Part shown: piece by piece, positions 24,577 through 35,949 of the stretch
How the letters are laid out: the number at the start of each line of letters is the position of its first letter
How positions within the stretch are numbered: the first letter of the stretch is position 1
DNA from: Corallococcus praedator
GTDB taxonomy: Bacteria > Myxococcota > Myxococcia > Myxococcales > Myxococcaceae
Assembly: GCF_003612125.1 (NCBI RefSeq)
Contig: NZ_RAWI01000039.1
Location: forward strand, 1 to 39,917
Length of the DNA stretch: 39,917 bases
Direction: 5' to 3'
Notes under the pieces: model-generated
Told to the model about the DNA's origin: nothing
The model's input: the letters and a program-made list of their open reading frames with translations, nothing else
Databases searched by the model: none
Made by a program: the position numbers and the translations under genes

Positions 24577-25631
24577 GAGCGCCCTCCGGTAAGTGAACGC
24601 GGACACTTTCGCGTTCAGTTTCGCCGTTCACTTTCGCTGGGCCAGGCCGCGCCTGGTCACTTTGCCGCGGAGCACCTGCCTGGCACGCGGATGCGCACGC
24701 CTGGCACCACAGGTCTCGTAGTTTCGCGGCGTTAGGGCGTCGAGCCACCAGGTGCTCGAGCACCGCGGTACGAGTCCGGGCCACAAATCGTGCCCGGAAG
24801 CACACTCCGTCCAGCTGGCCGGACTCCTGCGCGCCGTTCACTTCCCCGGCCCAGCCACCTACTCCCCGCTGAGCCCCGCTGGCCGCCACGTGGCCCACCT
24901 GGCGCGCGTCCCCGGTTCAGCCCCGCGCGCCAACGCCTTCGCCGCGTGGCGCCCCGTTCGTGCGCGCGTGTCCCCGCGTGCTTCGGGCCGCAGGCCTTTG
25001 TCCTCTCCGTGAGCCCCACGCCGCCCAACGTCGCCCTCGAAGCACCAGCTCCCCGCCTCGCGCGCACCTGGGCACGCGTGCCGTTACCAGGGCCGAGCCG
25101 GATGGCCGAAAATGGGTAAAGGCGGCCATTCGGCGTCACTGCCCCCACGCTGTTTCGCGCGCTTACGAGCCCTCGTGAGGGGCCGAAGCGCCGAGGCCAA
25201 TGGCCGCTTTCCGCAGGTTGCCGCCTCCTGCCGCCCGTCGCGCGGCCCAGCTCCTCCGCAGTCACCTTCACCGCCTGCCCAGGCCGGGCGCAACCATGCC
25301 TACCGATGCCGCCAGCACGCCTACCCCGCCTACCCCTGACGCCAGTGTGGGGGGGGGTGCGATCTTTCGTGCGGCGTGCGCCGCCGGGGCGTGTACCTGG
25401 GGCCCTTTTCGAGAGAGTCAGCCCCAAAAAAGTGAACACCCCGCGACTGATCATTTCAGCCCGGTAAGTGAACGCCTCGCGCTGTTCACTTTCCCCGGCT
25501 GCGGCTGCTGCGGCTGCGCCTGGGCCGGCCTGCGCGAGCGTTGCGTACGTCCGACCCTCACCGCCTCCGCGCGGCACCCCGGCCCAACCAGGGGCTCTCG
25601 CGGGTGCTCAGCGCGGAGGCGGCATTCCCCA
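24577..25631. repeat. Non-coding kilobase with GTTCACTT/AAGTGAAC repeats
   Basis: No credible gene lies here; long Arg-rich open frames reflect base composition. The 15-mer CCGGTAAGTGAACGC occurs at 24586 and again at 25461 as a direct repeat. Octamers GTTCACTT or AAGTGAAC occur in both clusters: AAGTGAAC at 24591 with GTTCACTT about 27 bases later, and at 25466 an inverted pair separated by 10 bases. Further copies or near copies lie near 24613, 24655, 24836 and 25431. Candidates are integrase arm sites, an att site or a packaging site. Confidence 0.45.
24969..25000 (+). promoter_or_regulatory. Promoter-like motif, variant copy D
   Basis: TGTCCCCG and GGCCTTTG are both present but three bases further apart than in copies A, B, C and E. 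No convincing gene follows directly, although a 36-codon frame begins at a GTG at 25010. It may be a decayed or inactive copy. Confidence 0.35.
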
Positions 25632-26246
25632 TCAGCAGGGCAAGTCCTGCGTCACGCGCACCAGCTCGTCGTCCGAGGGGTGCGTGTAGATGACCGTGGA
25701 GTCGATGCTGCGCTGGCGCGCGAACCGCTGAGTGAGGCGGATGTCCTTCGTCCTCCGGTACACCCCGGTGCACGCGGTGTGGCGCACGGCGTGGAAGTTG
25801 AGGTGCCTCTCCAGGCCCGCGCGTTGCTGCCAGACTCCGAAGCCGTGGCGCACCTGCCGCGTGGACAGGCGCAATCCCAGGCGGCTCAGGAAGAGCGGTG
25901 CCTGGGGCCCCACGTCGTGCCCCTGCGAGCGCTTCAGCCGCAGCAGCTTCTCCAGCTTCGCGCGCACCGTGTCCGAGAGGACAACCTCCTGGGGGCGCGG
26001 GTGCCGGCGGCAGCCCTTGAAGACGTGCAGCAGCACGTGCCGGCGTGCGCGCCCGCGCTCGTCGAAGATGTCACCGATGTTGAGGGCCACCAGCTCGTGC
26101 TCACGCAGGCCCGAGGCCAGCGCGAGGCTGTAGAGGCAGTGGTCCCTGAATCCCTCCTTGTGCTCCCCCGTGGCGCGCAGCAGGAGCACCACCTCCTTCT
26201 GCGTGAGGGTGCGAGGTGGGCGGGCGACAGCGGCATAGGCAGACAT
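25632..26246 (-). CDS. Short tyrosine recombinase
   Basis: A 204-aa integrase consisting almost only of the catalytic domain. R48 lies in [13 protein letters not shown]78 in [10 protein letters not shown]152 and R155 in HAVRHTAC, and the nucleophile Y187 in VIYTHPS. The later conserved His aligns with Gln178 (ARQRSIDST), a deviation that may alter activity. The core-binding N-terminal domain of full integrases is missing. The ATG at 26246 has ACGGAG upstream. It is divergent from terL and next to the GTTCACTT repeats, which might be its sites. It may be a cargo mobility gene; the large serine recombinase is a second, separate integration enzyme. Confidence 0.8.
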   Translation of the reverse strand: MSAYAAVARPPRTLTQKEVVLLLRATGEHKEGFRDHCLYSLALASGLREHELVALNIGDIFDERGRARRHVLLHVFKGCRRHPRPQEVVLSDTVRAKLEKLLRLKRSQGHDVGPQAPLFLSRLGLRLSTRQVRHGFGVWQQRAGLERHLNFHAVRHTACTGVYRRTKDIRLTQRFARQRSIDSTVIYTHPSDDELVRVTQDLPC

Positions 26247-26326
26247 GGCAACTCCGTCGTGAAGTGGACGCGGCCATGCACGCTCTGGTGCCGCGAGAAA
26301 GCAACGACACAAGCAGGGAGGATGGC

Positions 26327-27761
<1,435 letters not shown>

Positions 27762-27850
27762 CGCAGAAACACTGGGTCTGCAAGGCTACTATCGTCACAG
27801 AGCAACATGGCCCCCTCCTCACCTTGACGCCCCCCCTGCATCTCAGACAC

Positions 27851-28573
27851 ATGAACAACCTCACATCACTCCTTGGCCCCGCCGTCATCGCCGCCGCAAT
27901 CTCAGGCACCATATCCGTCATCGCACTACTACTGTCCCTACGCACAACAAAATTAATCCACACAGAGCGACTCACCTTCGAACGCAATCAAATCGAGAAC
28001 AAATTCCGATCCGACATCGCTCTTGCAGAAAAGAAACTAGAATTGGACCGCGCACTCGCTGACTGGAAACGGCAAACGGAACTCGCCGAACAAGTTCTCT
28101 CTGACTTTTACAGGGCGCGTGACCTATTCATGGCGGCACGCTCCCCTGGCTCATTCCCAGGAGAAGGCGCTACTCGTCCGCAGGACGATAACGAGTCCAA
28201 GAGCGACGCAGAACATCTCAATGCGATTTATGCGCCATTCGAAAGACTCACGAAAAACAACTCATTCTTCGCCGATCTCCATGCACGTCGGTATCGCTTC
28301 ATGGCCTTATTCGGGACTGAGGCAGCGCAACCATTTGACCTGCTTAGAGCCGCCCATAGCGAAATATTCACTGCAACAGAAATCCTTCTGGAAGAAGAAA
28401 ACGCGCTTCGCCTTGAGCGACGCAGTCCAACAGCTCCGGAGTATATCAAGGAATTTAAAGCCACGATTTGGCGCTCACACGCAAGCAAAGACATCATCAC
28501 CCCCATGCTTGACACGGCGGTAGCTACGATAGAAAAGATCTGCCGAACCGTATTGGAAGTAAGACCCCAATAA
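27851..28573 (+). CDS. Membrane-anchored cytoplasmic protein (cargo)
   Basis: A 240-aa protein of unknown family. Residues 8-30 are a transmembrane helix (AVIAAAISGTISVIALLLSL) with a short N-terminal tail. The rest is charged and helical, starting with a probable coiled coil (residues 38-85, with EKKLELDRALADWKRQTEL). The ATG at 27851 is chosen over a TTG nine codons earlier. The gene is visibly richer in A+T than its phage neighbours. It starts 89 bases after terL, with TACTAT at about 27787-27792 as a possible -10 box. Position between terL and a terL remnant marks it as cargo; superinfection exclusion or defence is a guess. Confidence 0.65.
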   Translation: MNNLTSLLGPAVIAAAISGTISVIALLLSLRTTKLIHTERLTFERNQIENKFRSDIALAEKKLELDRALADWKRQTELAEQVLSDFYRARDLFMAARSPGSFPGEGATRPQDDNESKSDAEHLNAIYAPFERLTKNNSFFADLHARRYRFMALFGTEAAQPFDLLRAAHSEIFTATEILLEEENALRLERRSPTAPEYIKEFKATIWRSHASKDIITPMLDTAVATIEKICRTVLEVRPQ

Positions 28574-28773
28574 CCATCTCTCTTCATGCGCACTCACTAG
28601 TCCCCCGTGTCGAGCGAAGACGAGCTCAGGGCTCACCCAATCCAGTGTGGTACGCAATCAATCGGATTCAACGGACCGCTCCCTTGACACCACTGCTGAG
28701 TGGTCCTTGACCTGCAGCCAGGCCTGCCTCCGGAAGAGGGGGCGTCGAGCAGACGCGGCGCAACAGCCACACC

Positions 28774-28922
28774 TCACTCCGGGTCCACCAGTCCAGGCGG
28801 TCGGAAGCCGACGTCCCGCAGGCTGCCGAGGCCGCGGTAGCCGACGCCATCGAACCCGTAGGCGGCGTTGGCCTCCAGCACCAGCACCTTGTCCGTCGCC
28901 CAGTGATTGCCCACAACGACGC
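28774..28922 (-). pseudogene. C-terminal fragment of a lost minus-strand gene
   Basis: About 48 codons of natural-looking protein on the minus strand, with VVVGNHWATDKVLVLEANAA, then GFDGVGYRGLGSLRDVGFRP, end at a stop at 28774. Its upstream side is cut off exactly where the terL remnant begins at 28923. The family is not recognised. It is probably debris of an earlier cargo gene. Confidence 0.4.
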
Positions 28923-29056
28923 AGGTGTCCTTCGACGCCGAGCGCACCAACCGCGGGCACGCGGACAAGTTCTGGGCCGTGGTCCTTGCCTGCCAGCGCG
29001 AGCGAGCACCGGAGCGCAGGAGCAACGGAGAGATTGGAATGACGGTCATTGGCTGA
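28923..29056 (+). pseudogene. Duplicated 3' end of terL
   Basis: These 134 bases align without gaps to terL 27628-27761. The first 60 bases are identical; the rest diverges moderately. The reading frame is kept to a stop at the same place ([18 protein letters not shown] in both; ends MTVIG here, VRVIG in terL). No start codon or upstream coding sequence belongs to it. It is best read as the original 3' end of terL, left behind when cargo was inserted. Confidence 0.85.
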
Positions 29057-29188
29057 TGGAAAGCAGCGGCCGTGAGCAAAGCAGCCAGACTCGGCCAACC
29101 GCCCACAACACAGCACATCAAAACACATCAGTTCGTGCCACATTCGCTGCAGTGCGCTCTGCAGCCCCGGAGCTAGCCTCAAGCCCTG

Positions 29189-30152
29189 TGGAGTTGCTTC
29201 CGTCAAATCGGACACGGTCGGCGGGTTGAAGTCGCTAGTCAGAACTCGCGCAGGAAGCATATCTTCAGCACTGGGCTACTCCCACAGAGCACGCCTGCAC
29301 CGAAGCGGTGCTCTAGCATCTCGGCTATCATGTCACGCACCAGTTCGCCGGTGAGGCAGCCTCCGGTGGTAGCGACGAAGCGCATAGCCTCGCGATCGCA
29401 GCAGGCCAGCGCGAAGACAACCGTGACGCGCTCGCCGATCCACCAGCGAATCTCGAAAGCGTCCGAGCACCATCGTAGGTGACTCTTGAGAGGGGCCATC
29501 GTATCCTCGCGGGTGCGCGTTCCTATTCCGGCGTGCCAGAGGCCGGCAGCCTCCATCACCTCGGTACATGCGTTTGGCATTCACCCTTGGCTGCCCCTCG
29601 GAGAAAAGCTGCCGGTTCACCAGGGCCGTGATGCGACGGTCGCCATAGCTGGCCCGCGCGTCGGTGACGGGGCGAATCCGCGGCAGCAGCGCCTCATCGG
29701 AGCGATTGAGATAGTGACCAGGCCGTCTATGTGCTTCCGCGGTGGAGGACTGCCACCCGGAGTTGCTGGCGACGCCCAGGGCCTCGGCCTTCACCATGTG
29801 CCGCCCTTGGGCGGCAAGGCAGGTGGCGAGGTCCGCTTGGGGCGTGCCAACTTCAACGCCGCCTTTAGAATCTCGTTCTCCAGCTCCCGGTCCTGGGCCT
29901 GCAGTCAATCCACCGCGGACACCGGAACTACCGCCTCATCTGCTATCCTGGACATCTCCCTTCCTCCGACAGTCGCATCCAGCGGAACAACATGCTCGCC
30001 GACATTCCATAGCGACGAGCCCTCGAGGAGATGCTCTGTCCAGCCATCTCCGCCTGCGCCAGGGACCATTGATTCTCCTCGGCGCGGAATCGCCGACGAC
30101 GCTCGGGGCGGGCCGGCGGGATGACTCCCTCTTCGAGTGTCTTCGCGTCCAT
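29189..30152 (-). mobile_element. Degraded IS3-family (IS2-like) insertion sequence
   Basis: The left end TGGAGTTGC...TCAAATCGGACA resembles IS2-group ends and is nearly repeated at 32046. OrfA survives at 30152-29943 with a transposase HTH (RRRFRAEENQWSLAQAEMAG, then RRYGMSASMLFRW). OrfB is broken: one frame has LLPRIRPVTDARASYGDRRI and LVNRQLFSEG, another has SHLRWCSDAFEIRWW and VFALACCDREAMRFVATTGG. The C-terminal catalytic part is missing by internal deletion. The right end could not be located. It cannot transpose on its own. Confidence 0.75.
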
Positions 30153-30269
30153 CCCTAGGCGGCCCTATGCGTTGGAGAACTGGCCGTGCGAGCTGGGGGC
30201 CACACCAAACGGGGACTTGCAGGCTATTGGTACTCGGGCGAGTATGCTCGCCACAAAGGTGGACTACAC

Positions 30270-31370
30270 ATGTCTCTCGAAGAACAGATCAACACCCACG
30301 CCGCAAAAGTATCAACAACATCATACTCCATGTCCATCGGCGAATTGGTGTCGATGTACCGAGATGGCGAATTGGATTTACATCCTGAGTTTCAGCGTTT
30401 CTTCCGCTGGACGCCTGAGCAGAAATCCAGATTCATAGAGTCACTACTTCTAGGAATTCCGGTCCCCCCTATCTTCGTTACAGAGCGCAGCGACTCGAAG
30501 TGGGACGTAATCGATGGACTACAACGGCTCAGTACGGTTCTGCAGGTAATGGGCGAACTCAAGAAGGAGGATGGCACTTTCTATCCCCCCCTCGAGTTGT
30601 CTCGAACCCATTACCTTAGCGAGCTAAAAGGTGCGGCCTGGAAAAGCACTAATCCGACCCAGGAACTTCCTGAGTCTGCGAAAATTCGCATCAAGCGCGC
30701 TCGACTCGATGTAAACATCATCAAAAGTACGAGTGGGGACTTGGCTAAATATGAGATCTTTCAGCGCCTCAATACAGGGGGAGCGAAAGCCACAGATCAA
30801 GAGGTGCGCAATTGCCTTCTGCTGATGACGAACCGAGATTTCTTCACCTGGATAAGAGAGCTTGGTGCCCGTGACCATTTCAGGGCGTGCGTTCCGTTGA
30901 CGGATCGTGCTTTGGATGAGGCTTTCGATCTTGAACTGGTCGTTCGCTTCATTGTCCTGAGCAATGCCACTAGCGCCGAACTGAGTGCAATTGACGAGCT
31001 TGGCTCTTTTTTAACAAGCAAGATTCTCGAATACGCTCAAGATCCCAGCTTCAACCAAACCGCCAACGAGAGCGCCTTTGAGCTCGTGTTCAACTTCCTT
31101 TCGACACACTTAAATTCAGATGCATTCCGCCGGTTCGACAAGGCGCGCTCAAAATACACCGGCGCAATGCTCATTTCCTTGTTCGAAGTGGTCGCCGCTG
31201 GACTGGGGCATCAAATCCTTTTGGGCAAGCAACTCCCGAACTCAGGCGCACTGACCGTGGCCCATAAGGAACTTTGGTACGATGCAGCGCTAACACAGCA
31301 CGCAGGGAGCGGAGTACGCGCATCAACGCGAATCCCCAAGACAGTAGAGTACGGGCGCGGATGGCTCTAG
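30270..31370 (+). CDS. DUF262 protein (ParB/GmrS-like fold)
   Basis: A 366-aa DUF262 protein. The N-terminal domain has SIGELVSMYRDGELDLHPEF, FRWTPEQKSRFIESLLLG and the signature DGLQR (82-86), here with L where many members have Q. LNTGGAKATDQEVRNC follows at about residue 165. DUF262 domains bind or hydrolyse nucleotides in type IV restriction enzymes such as GmrSD and in defence operons. There is no DUF1524 nuclease domain; instead the gene overlaps a HEPN gene. The ATG at 30270 is preceded by AAGGTGG. Lower G+C than its phage neighbours and IS debris on both sides point to acquisition from elsewhere. Confidence 0.85.
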   Translation: MSLEEQINTHAAKVSTTSYSMSIGELVSMYRDGELDLHPEFQRFFRWTPEQKSRFIESLLLGIPVPPIFVTERSDSKWDVIDGLQRLSTVLQVMGELKKEDGTFYPPLELSRTHYLSELKGAAWKSTNPTQELPESAKIRIKRARLDVNIIKSTSGDLAKYEIFQRLNTGGAKATDQEVRNCLLLMTNRDFFTWIRELGARDHFRACVPLTDRALDEAFDLELVVRFIVLSNATSAELSAIDELGSFLTSKILEYAQDPSFNQTANESAFELVFNFLSTHLNSDAFRRFDKARSKYTGAMLISLFEVVAAGLGHQILLGKQLPNSGALTVAHKELWYDAALTQHAGSGVRASTRIPKTVEYGRGWL

Positions 31371-32041
31371 AGATGAAAATCCGCAATCTCAATGAACTTG
31401 TCGAGTTTTTGGCCCAATCTCGGCAACGGCGCAAACAAGAGCTAGTCTCCATTCGCAACCGACTACCGTCAACTGACCCAGGGCGGACCAACTTGGAGTT
31501 ACGCACTGCGCCGGTATTCGCCTATGCCCACTGGGAAGGCTTTGCGAAGGACGCTGCGTCCGCCTACGTAGCATATGTTGCACGAAAAACAGTATCACTC
31601 TCGATTCTCAAGCCGCATTTCCAGGCCATAGCGTGTCGTCCCAATGTCACAACCGCCGCAACTGCAACAAAGCGTATATGGCCACATCTAGTCGTAATTA
31701 AGCGACTTGTTGACGAACTACATGACTCAATCACTCTACCGAGCGATGGCGTCATCGACACAGAATCAAACCTCAACTGGGAGGTTTTTGAGAACCTTTG
31801 CACCACCGTCGGCATCGACTTGGCACATTGGATTCCTTTCAAGGGACTTATGGACGACATGTTCCTTTCGCGTTGCGATATCGCCCACGGGACCCTTGTC
31901 ACTCCCACTCTAAAAGAAGTTCAGGGCTATCTAGACTTCGTCATTTCTGGGATGGATCGTTTCTCGACTGACATCGAAAATGCCGCAAGCATGAACAATC
32001 ATCTTCGATCGAATCAGTCGGGCAATATTCCTCACGCCTAG
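31361..32041 (+). CDS. MAE_28990/MAE_18760-like HEPN protein
   Basis: A 226-aa protein of the HEPN superfamily. It begins MKIRNLNELVEFLAQSRQRR after a four-residue lead, has TAPVFAYAHWEGFAKDAASA in the middle, and the RNase signature R-x4-H at R171-H176 (RCDIAHG). The gene overlaps the DUF262 stop by ten bases; an alternative start at 31373 would remove four residues. DUF262 and this HEPN type are known partners. HEPN proteins are often RNases triggered in abortive infection or toxin-antitoxin systems, so a defence or toxin role is likely but inferred. Confidence 0.8.
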   Translation: MALEMKIRNLNELVEFLAQSRQRRKQELVSIRNRLPSTDPGRTNLELRTAPVFAYAHWEGFAKDAASAYVAYVARKTVSLSILKPHFQAIACRPNVTTAATATKRIWPHLVVIKRLVDELHDSITLPSDGVIDTESNLNWEVFENLCTTVGIDLAHWIPFKGLMDDMFLSRCDIAHGTLVTPTLKEVQGYLDFVISGMDRFSTDIENAASMNNHLRSNQSGNIPHA

Positions 32042-32045
32042 CCAC

Positions 32046-32400
32046 TGGAGTTCCCCCCCCTCAAATCGGACATTATCAGTGGAGTGAATTCGCGAGCCGG
32101 AACTCATGCGGAGAGCTCATCTTTAGCTCTTTGTGCTGATGCACGGTGATGCACGGTGTTGTAGTCGTTGAACCAGTGGGGCATTTGCTCGAGGACCACC
32201 TCGGCGCTGTCCAGGCGAGCCTGGTAGACGTAATCGCACTTGAAGCTCTTCACGAAGGGCTCGGCCGTGCCGTTGCTCTCGGGCGAGTAGGTTGGCGGGG
32301 TGCGGATGAGCAGCCCCAGTCTGGCCCCGAATTCGCGCGTCTCGCGGGCCGTGCAGGCCGGCCCGTTGTCGGTGAGCCACTCAATCGGGTGCAGTGCTCT
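32046..32400 (-). mobile_element. Truncated IS3-family (IS2-like) remnant
   Basis: The end sequence TGGAGTTCC...TCAAATCGGACA starts five bases after the HEPN stop. Minus-strand orfB C-terminus follows: IEWLTDNGPACTARETREFG, LLIRTPPTYSPESNGTAEPF, then WFNDYNTVHHRAS, with the second catalytic Asp and the Glu present. Homology stops at about 32400, where phage sequence with motif B resumes. Only the 3' third of the element is left. Confidence 0.75.
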
Positions 32401-32480
32401 CCGGCAGCTCGCGCCGAATTGGGAGCCGTCCCTGTGTGACGCAGCTCGTCTCGACACAACCGCAAAGGACGCACACCCGA

Positions 32481-32509
32481 TGTCCCCGAAATTGGGCCCG
32501 AAGCCTTTG
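32481..32509 (+). promoter_or_regulatory. Phage promoter-like motif, copy B
   Basis: TGTCCCCG and GCCTTTG at the standard spacing, with GGCC in place of the central CGCC. It lies 98 bases upstream of the small gene that precedes portal and just inside the phage side of the IS junction. It would allow portal-module transcription despite the upstream cargo. Confidence 0.55.
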
Positions 32510-32607
32510 TCCTCACTGGAGGTGAGGCGCGCGGCCCCAACGCCCTCGCACATCGAGGGCGCCCCTCCCACCGCGCGCCTTGCCTCCACTTGGTGCGGGA
32601 GGTCCGT

Positions 32608-32804
32608 GTGCAGAGCGTCGTCCGAGTCTTCGTCCTATCCTCTCCTTCGGGCGCTCCACACCCCGGGCCGGAGTTCACCGTCGAGGCCTCCACCCACGAC
32701 GGATTGCTGGAGGCAGTCCACGCCGAGCTGGCGGCCCGCGGCCAGCGCGTGCGCGCCGTCTCGCACACCCCCACGGGCCTCCTGGCTTACGTGGAGGACC
32801 GTCC

Positions 32805-32808
<4 letters not shown>
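32608..32808 (+). CDS. Small unknown phage protein before portal
   Basis: A 66-aa protein. The GTG at 32608 has GGGAGG five bases upstream; an in-frame GTG at 32593 is less well placed. The sequence looks like a compact alpha/beta fold (VVRVFVLSSPSG, then HDGLLEAVHAELAARGQRVR). Its stop overlaps the portal start (GTGA). No family is recognised. Confidence 0.6.
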
Positions 32809-34600
<1,792 letters not shown>

Positions 34601-34604
<4 letters not shown>

Positions 34605-34882
34605 CGCCTGAGCAGCTTCAGCGCGCGTGGGTGCTCCAGGCCCAGGCCGACGCCGAGCGCGGAGTCCTGGAGTGCCGCATGTGCCGCAGGCGTGGCCCCT
34701 TGGAGGAGACGACGACGCTGTGGCGCAACGGCCTCCTCGTTTTTGCGCTGTGTGACAGGTGCGCGGCCAGCCACGACGTCGTCTTCTCCCCCACTCCGGC
34801 TGGCGTCGAGGTGCGCGCCAGACGCCGCAGTCCCCTGGAACTGGTGACGCAGGAGGCCCCCCATGTGCACGGCTCCCGCTGA
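34601..34882 (+). CDS. Small zinc-ribbon-like phage protein
   Basis: A 93-aa protein with two CxxC knuckles: CRMC (about residues 25-28) and CDRC (about 51-54), which probably bind zinc. The N-terminus is helical (PEQLQRAWVLQAQADAERG). It overlaps portal by four bases (ATGA) and the head gene by 20 bases. The function is not known; the position suggests a head assembly accessory or regulatory protein. Confidence 0.65.
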
Positions 34883-35942
34883 CGGCCTCCTCCTCCTGCA
34901 CGAGGCACGCGAGGTAGCGGAAGCCCTGCTGGGGGACGTCCTCCGGCTGCCGGTGGCCAAGGCCCTGGACGTTGGCACCGCTGCGGGCATGGACCGCGCC
35001 GTAGCCCTGCTTGCCGCGCGCCTGCGCCGCGCCGTCGGGCGCGCGGACGTGGACGCCATGCGAGAGGCGGTGGCCGTCCTCGACGTGGACTGGAGGAAGA
35101 CGACGGCGGCCCAGCGCACGCGCCTCGTCGCCCAGTCCCTGGAGGCCGCTGGCCGGCGGACGGCCGTCATCCCTTCCCGCATCCAGGCGCCCCTCGGCGA
35201 CGCAGCCGACGAGGTGGTGGCCTCCACCCGCAGCCACGCCCGGCGAGAGCAGGGCCTCGCCCTCGCCGCCCGCTTCAACGCCGTCGACAGGCGCGTGGCC
35301 CAACACATCGTCCGCACCCAGGGCGACTTCGTGCGGGACGAGTACGGGCGCAGGCTGGACACCTTCGGCGCAGAGGCCCGACGTCTCGTGGCCGAGGGGC
35401 TGGAGGCGGGCCTGGGGCGAAACGACATCGCCGAGTCGTTGGAGCGGGCCGCGCGCGGCGCGCTCATCGAGCGGGCCCCCTTCTACTGGGAGGTGGTGGC
35501 GAGCCACTTCATCGGCCAGGGACGCTCCTTCGCCCAGATGAGCAGCTACGCCGAGGCCGGCATCCGCCGCTACCGCATTGAGGCCGTCCTCGACGAGGCC
35601 ACCACCCAGGTGTGCCGCTTCCTCCATGGGAGGACATTCTCCGTGGGCGAGGCCCTCCAGCGCTTCGAGCGCCTGGAGTCCCTTGAGCGCCCGGAGGATG
35701 TGAAGCAGGAGCTGCCCTGGGTGAGGGAGCGCCTCGACGCGGACACGGGGCGCGCGCTCCTCTACGTCAACCGAGGAGGCCAGGAGACGCGCCTGGCCGA
35801 AGTGCTCCGCTCCGCCGCCGGCACCCGCCACGACGTCGGCGAGTTCCGCGCCCTCGCCTCGGACAGGCAGCTCGCTGACGCGGGCGTGGGCTTCCCGCCG
35901 TACCACGGGCTCTGCCGTACCACGACACTGGCCGTCGTGTAA
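34863..35942 (+). CDS. Mu gpF/SPP1 gp7-like minor head protein
   Basis: A 359-aa head morphogenesis protein. The helical N-terminal two thirds lead to a C-terminal Mu F-like domain: YRIEAVLDEATTQVCRFLHG with RTFSVGEAL, ending GFPPYHGLCRTTTL. The Cys/His pattern of this domain (VC...LHG...PPYHGLC) is intact. The ATG at 34863 has AGGAGG upstream. Portal followed by a Mu F-like protein is the usual gene order. The final 130 bases are duplicated at 37512 beyond the minus-strand cargo gene. Confidence 0.85.
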   Translation: MCTAPADGLLLLHEAREVAEALLGDVLRLPVAKALDVGTAAGMDRAVALLAARLRRAVGRADVDAMREAVAVLDVDWRKTTAAQRTRLVAQSLEAAGRRTAVIPSRIQAPLGDAADEVVASTRSHARREQGLALAARFNAVDRRVAQHIVRTQGDFVRDEYGRRLDTFGAEARRLVAEGLEAGLGRNDIAESLERAARGALIERAPFYWEVVASHFIGQGRSFAQMSSYAEAGIRRYRIEAVLDEATTQVCRFLHGRTFSVGEALQRFERLESLERPEDVKQELPWVRERLDADTGRALLYVNRGGQETRLAEVLRSAAGTRHDVGEFRALASDRQLADAGVGFPPYHGLCRTTTLAVV

Positions 35943-35949
35943 GCACGTG

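Noticed and set aside
24732-25577. A 281-codon Arg/Gly-rich minus-strand frame in the terS-terL gap
   Set aside because: Unnatural composition, no ribosome-binding site, and it spans the GTTCACTT repeats; best read as non-coding.
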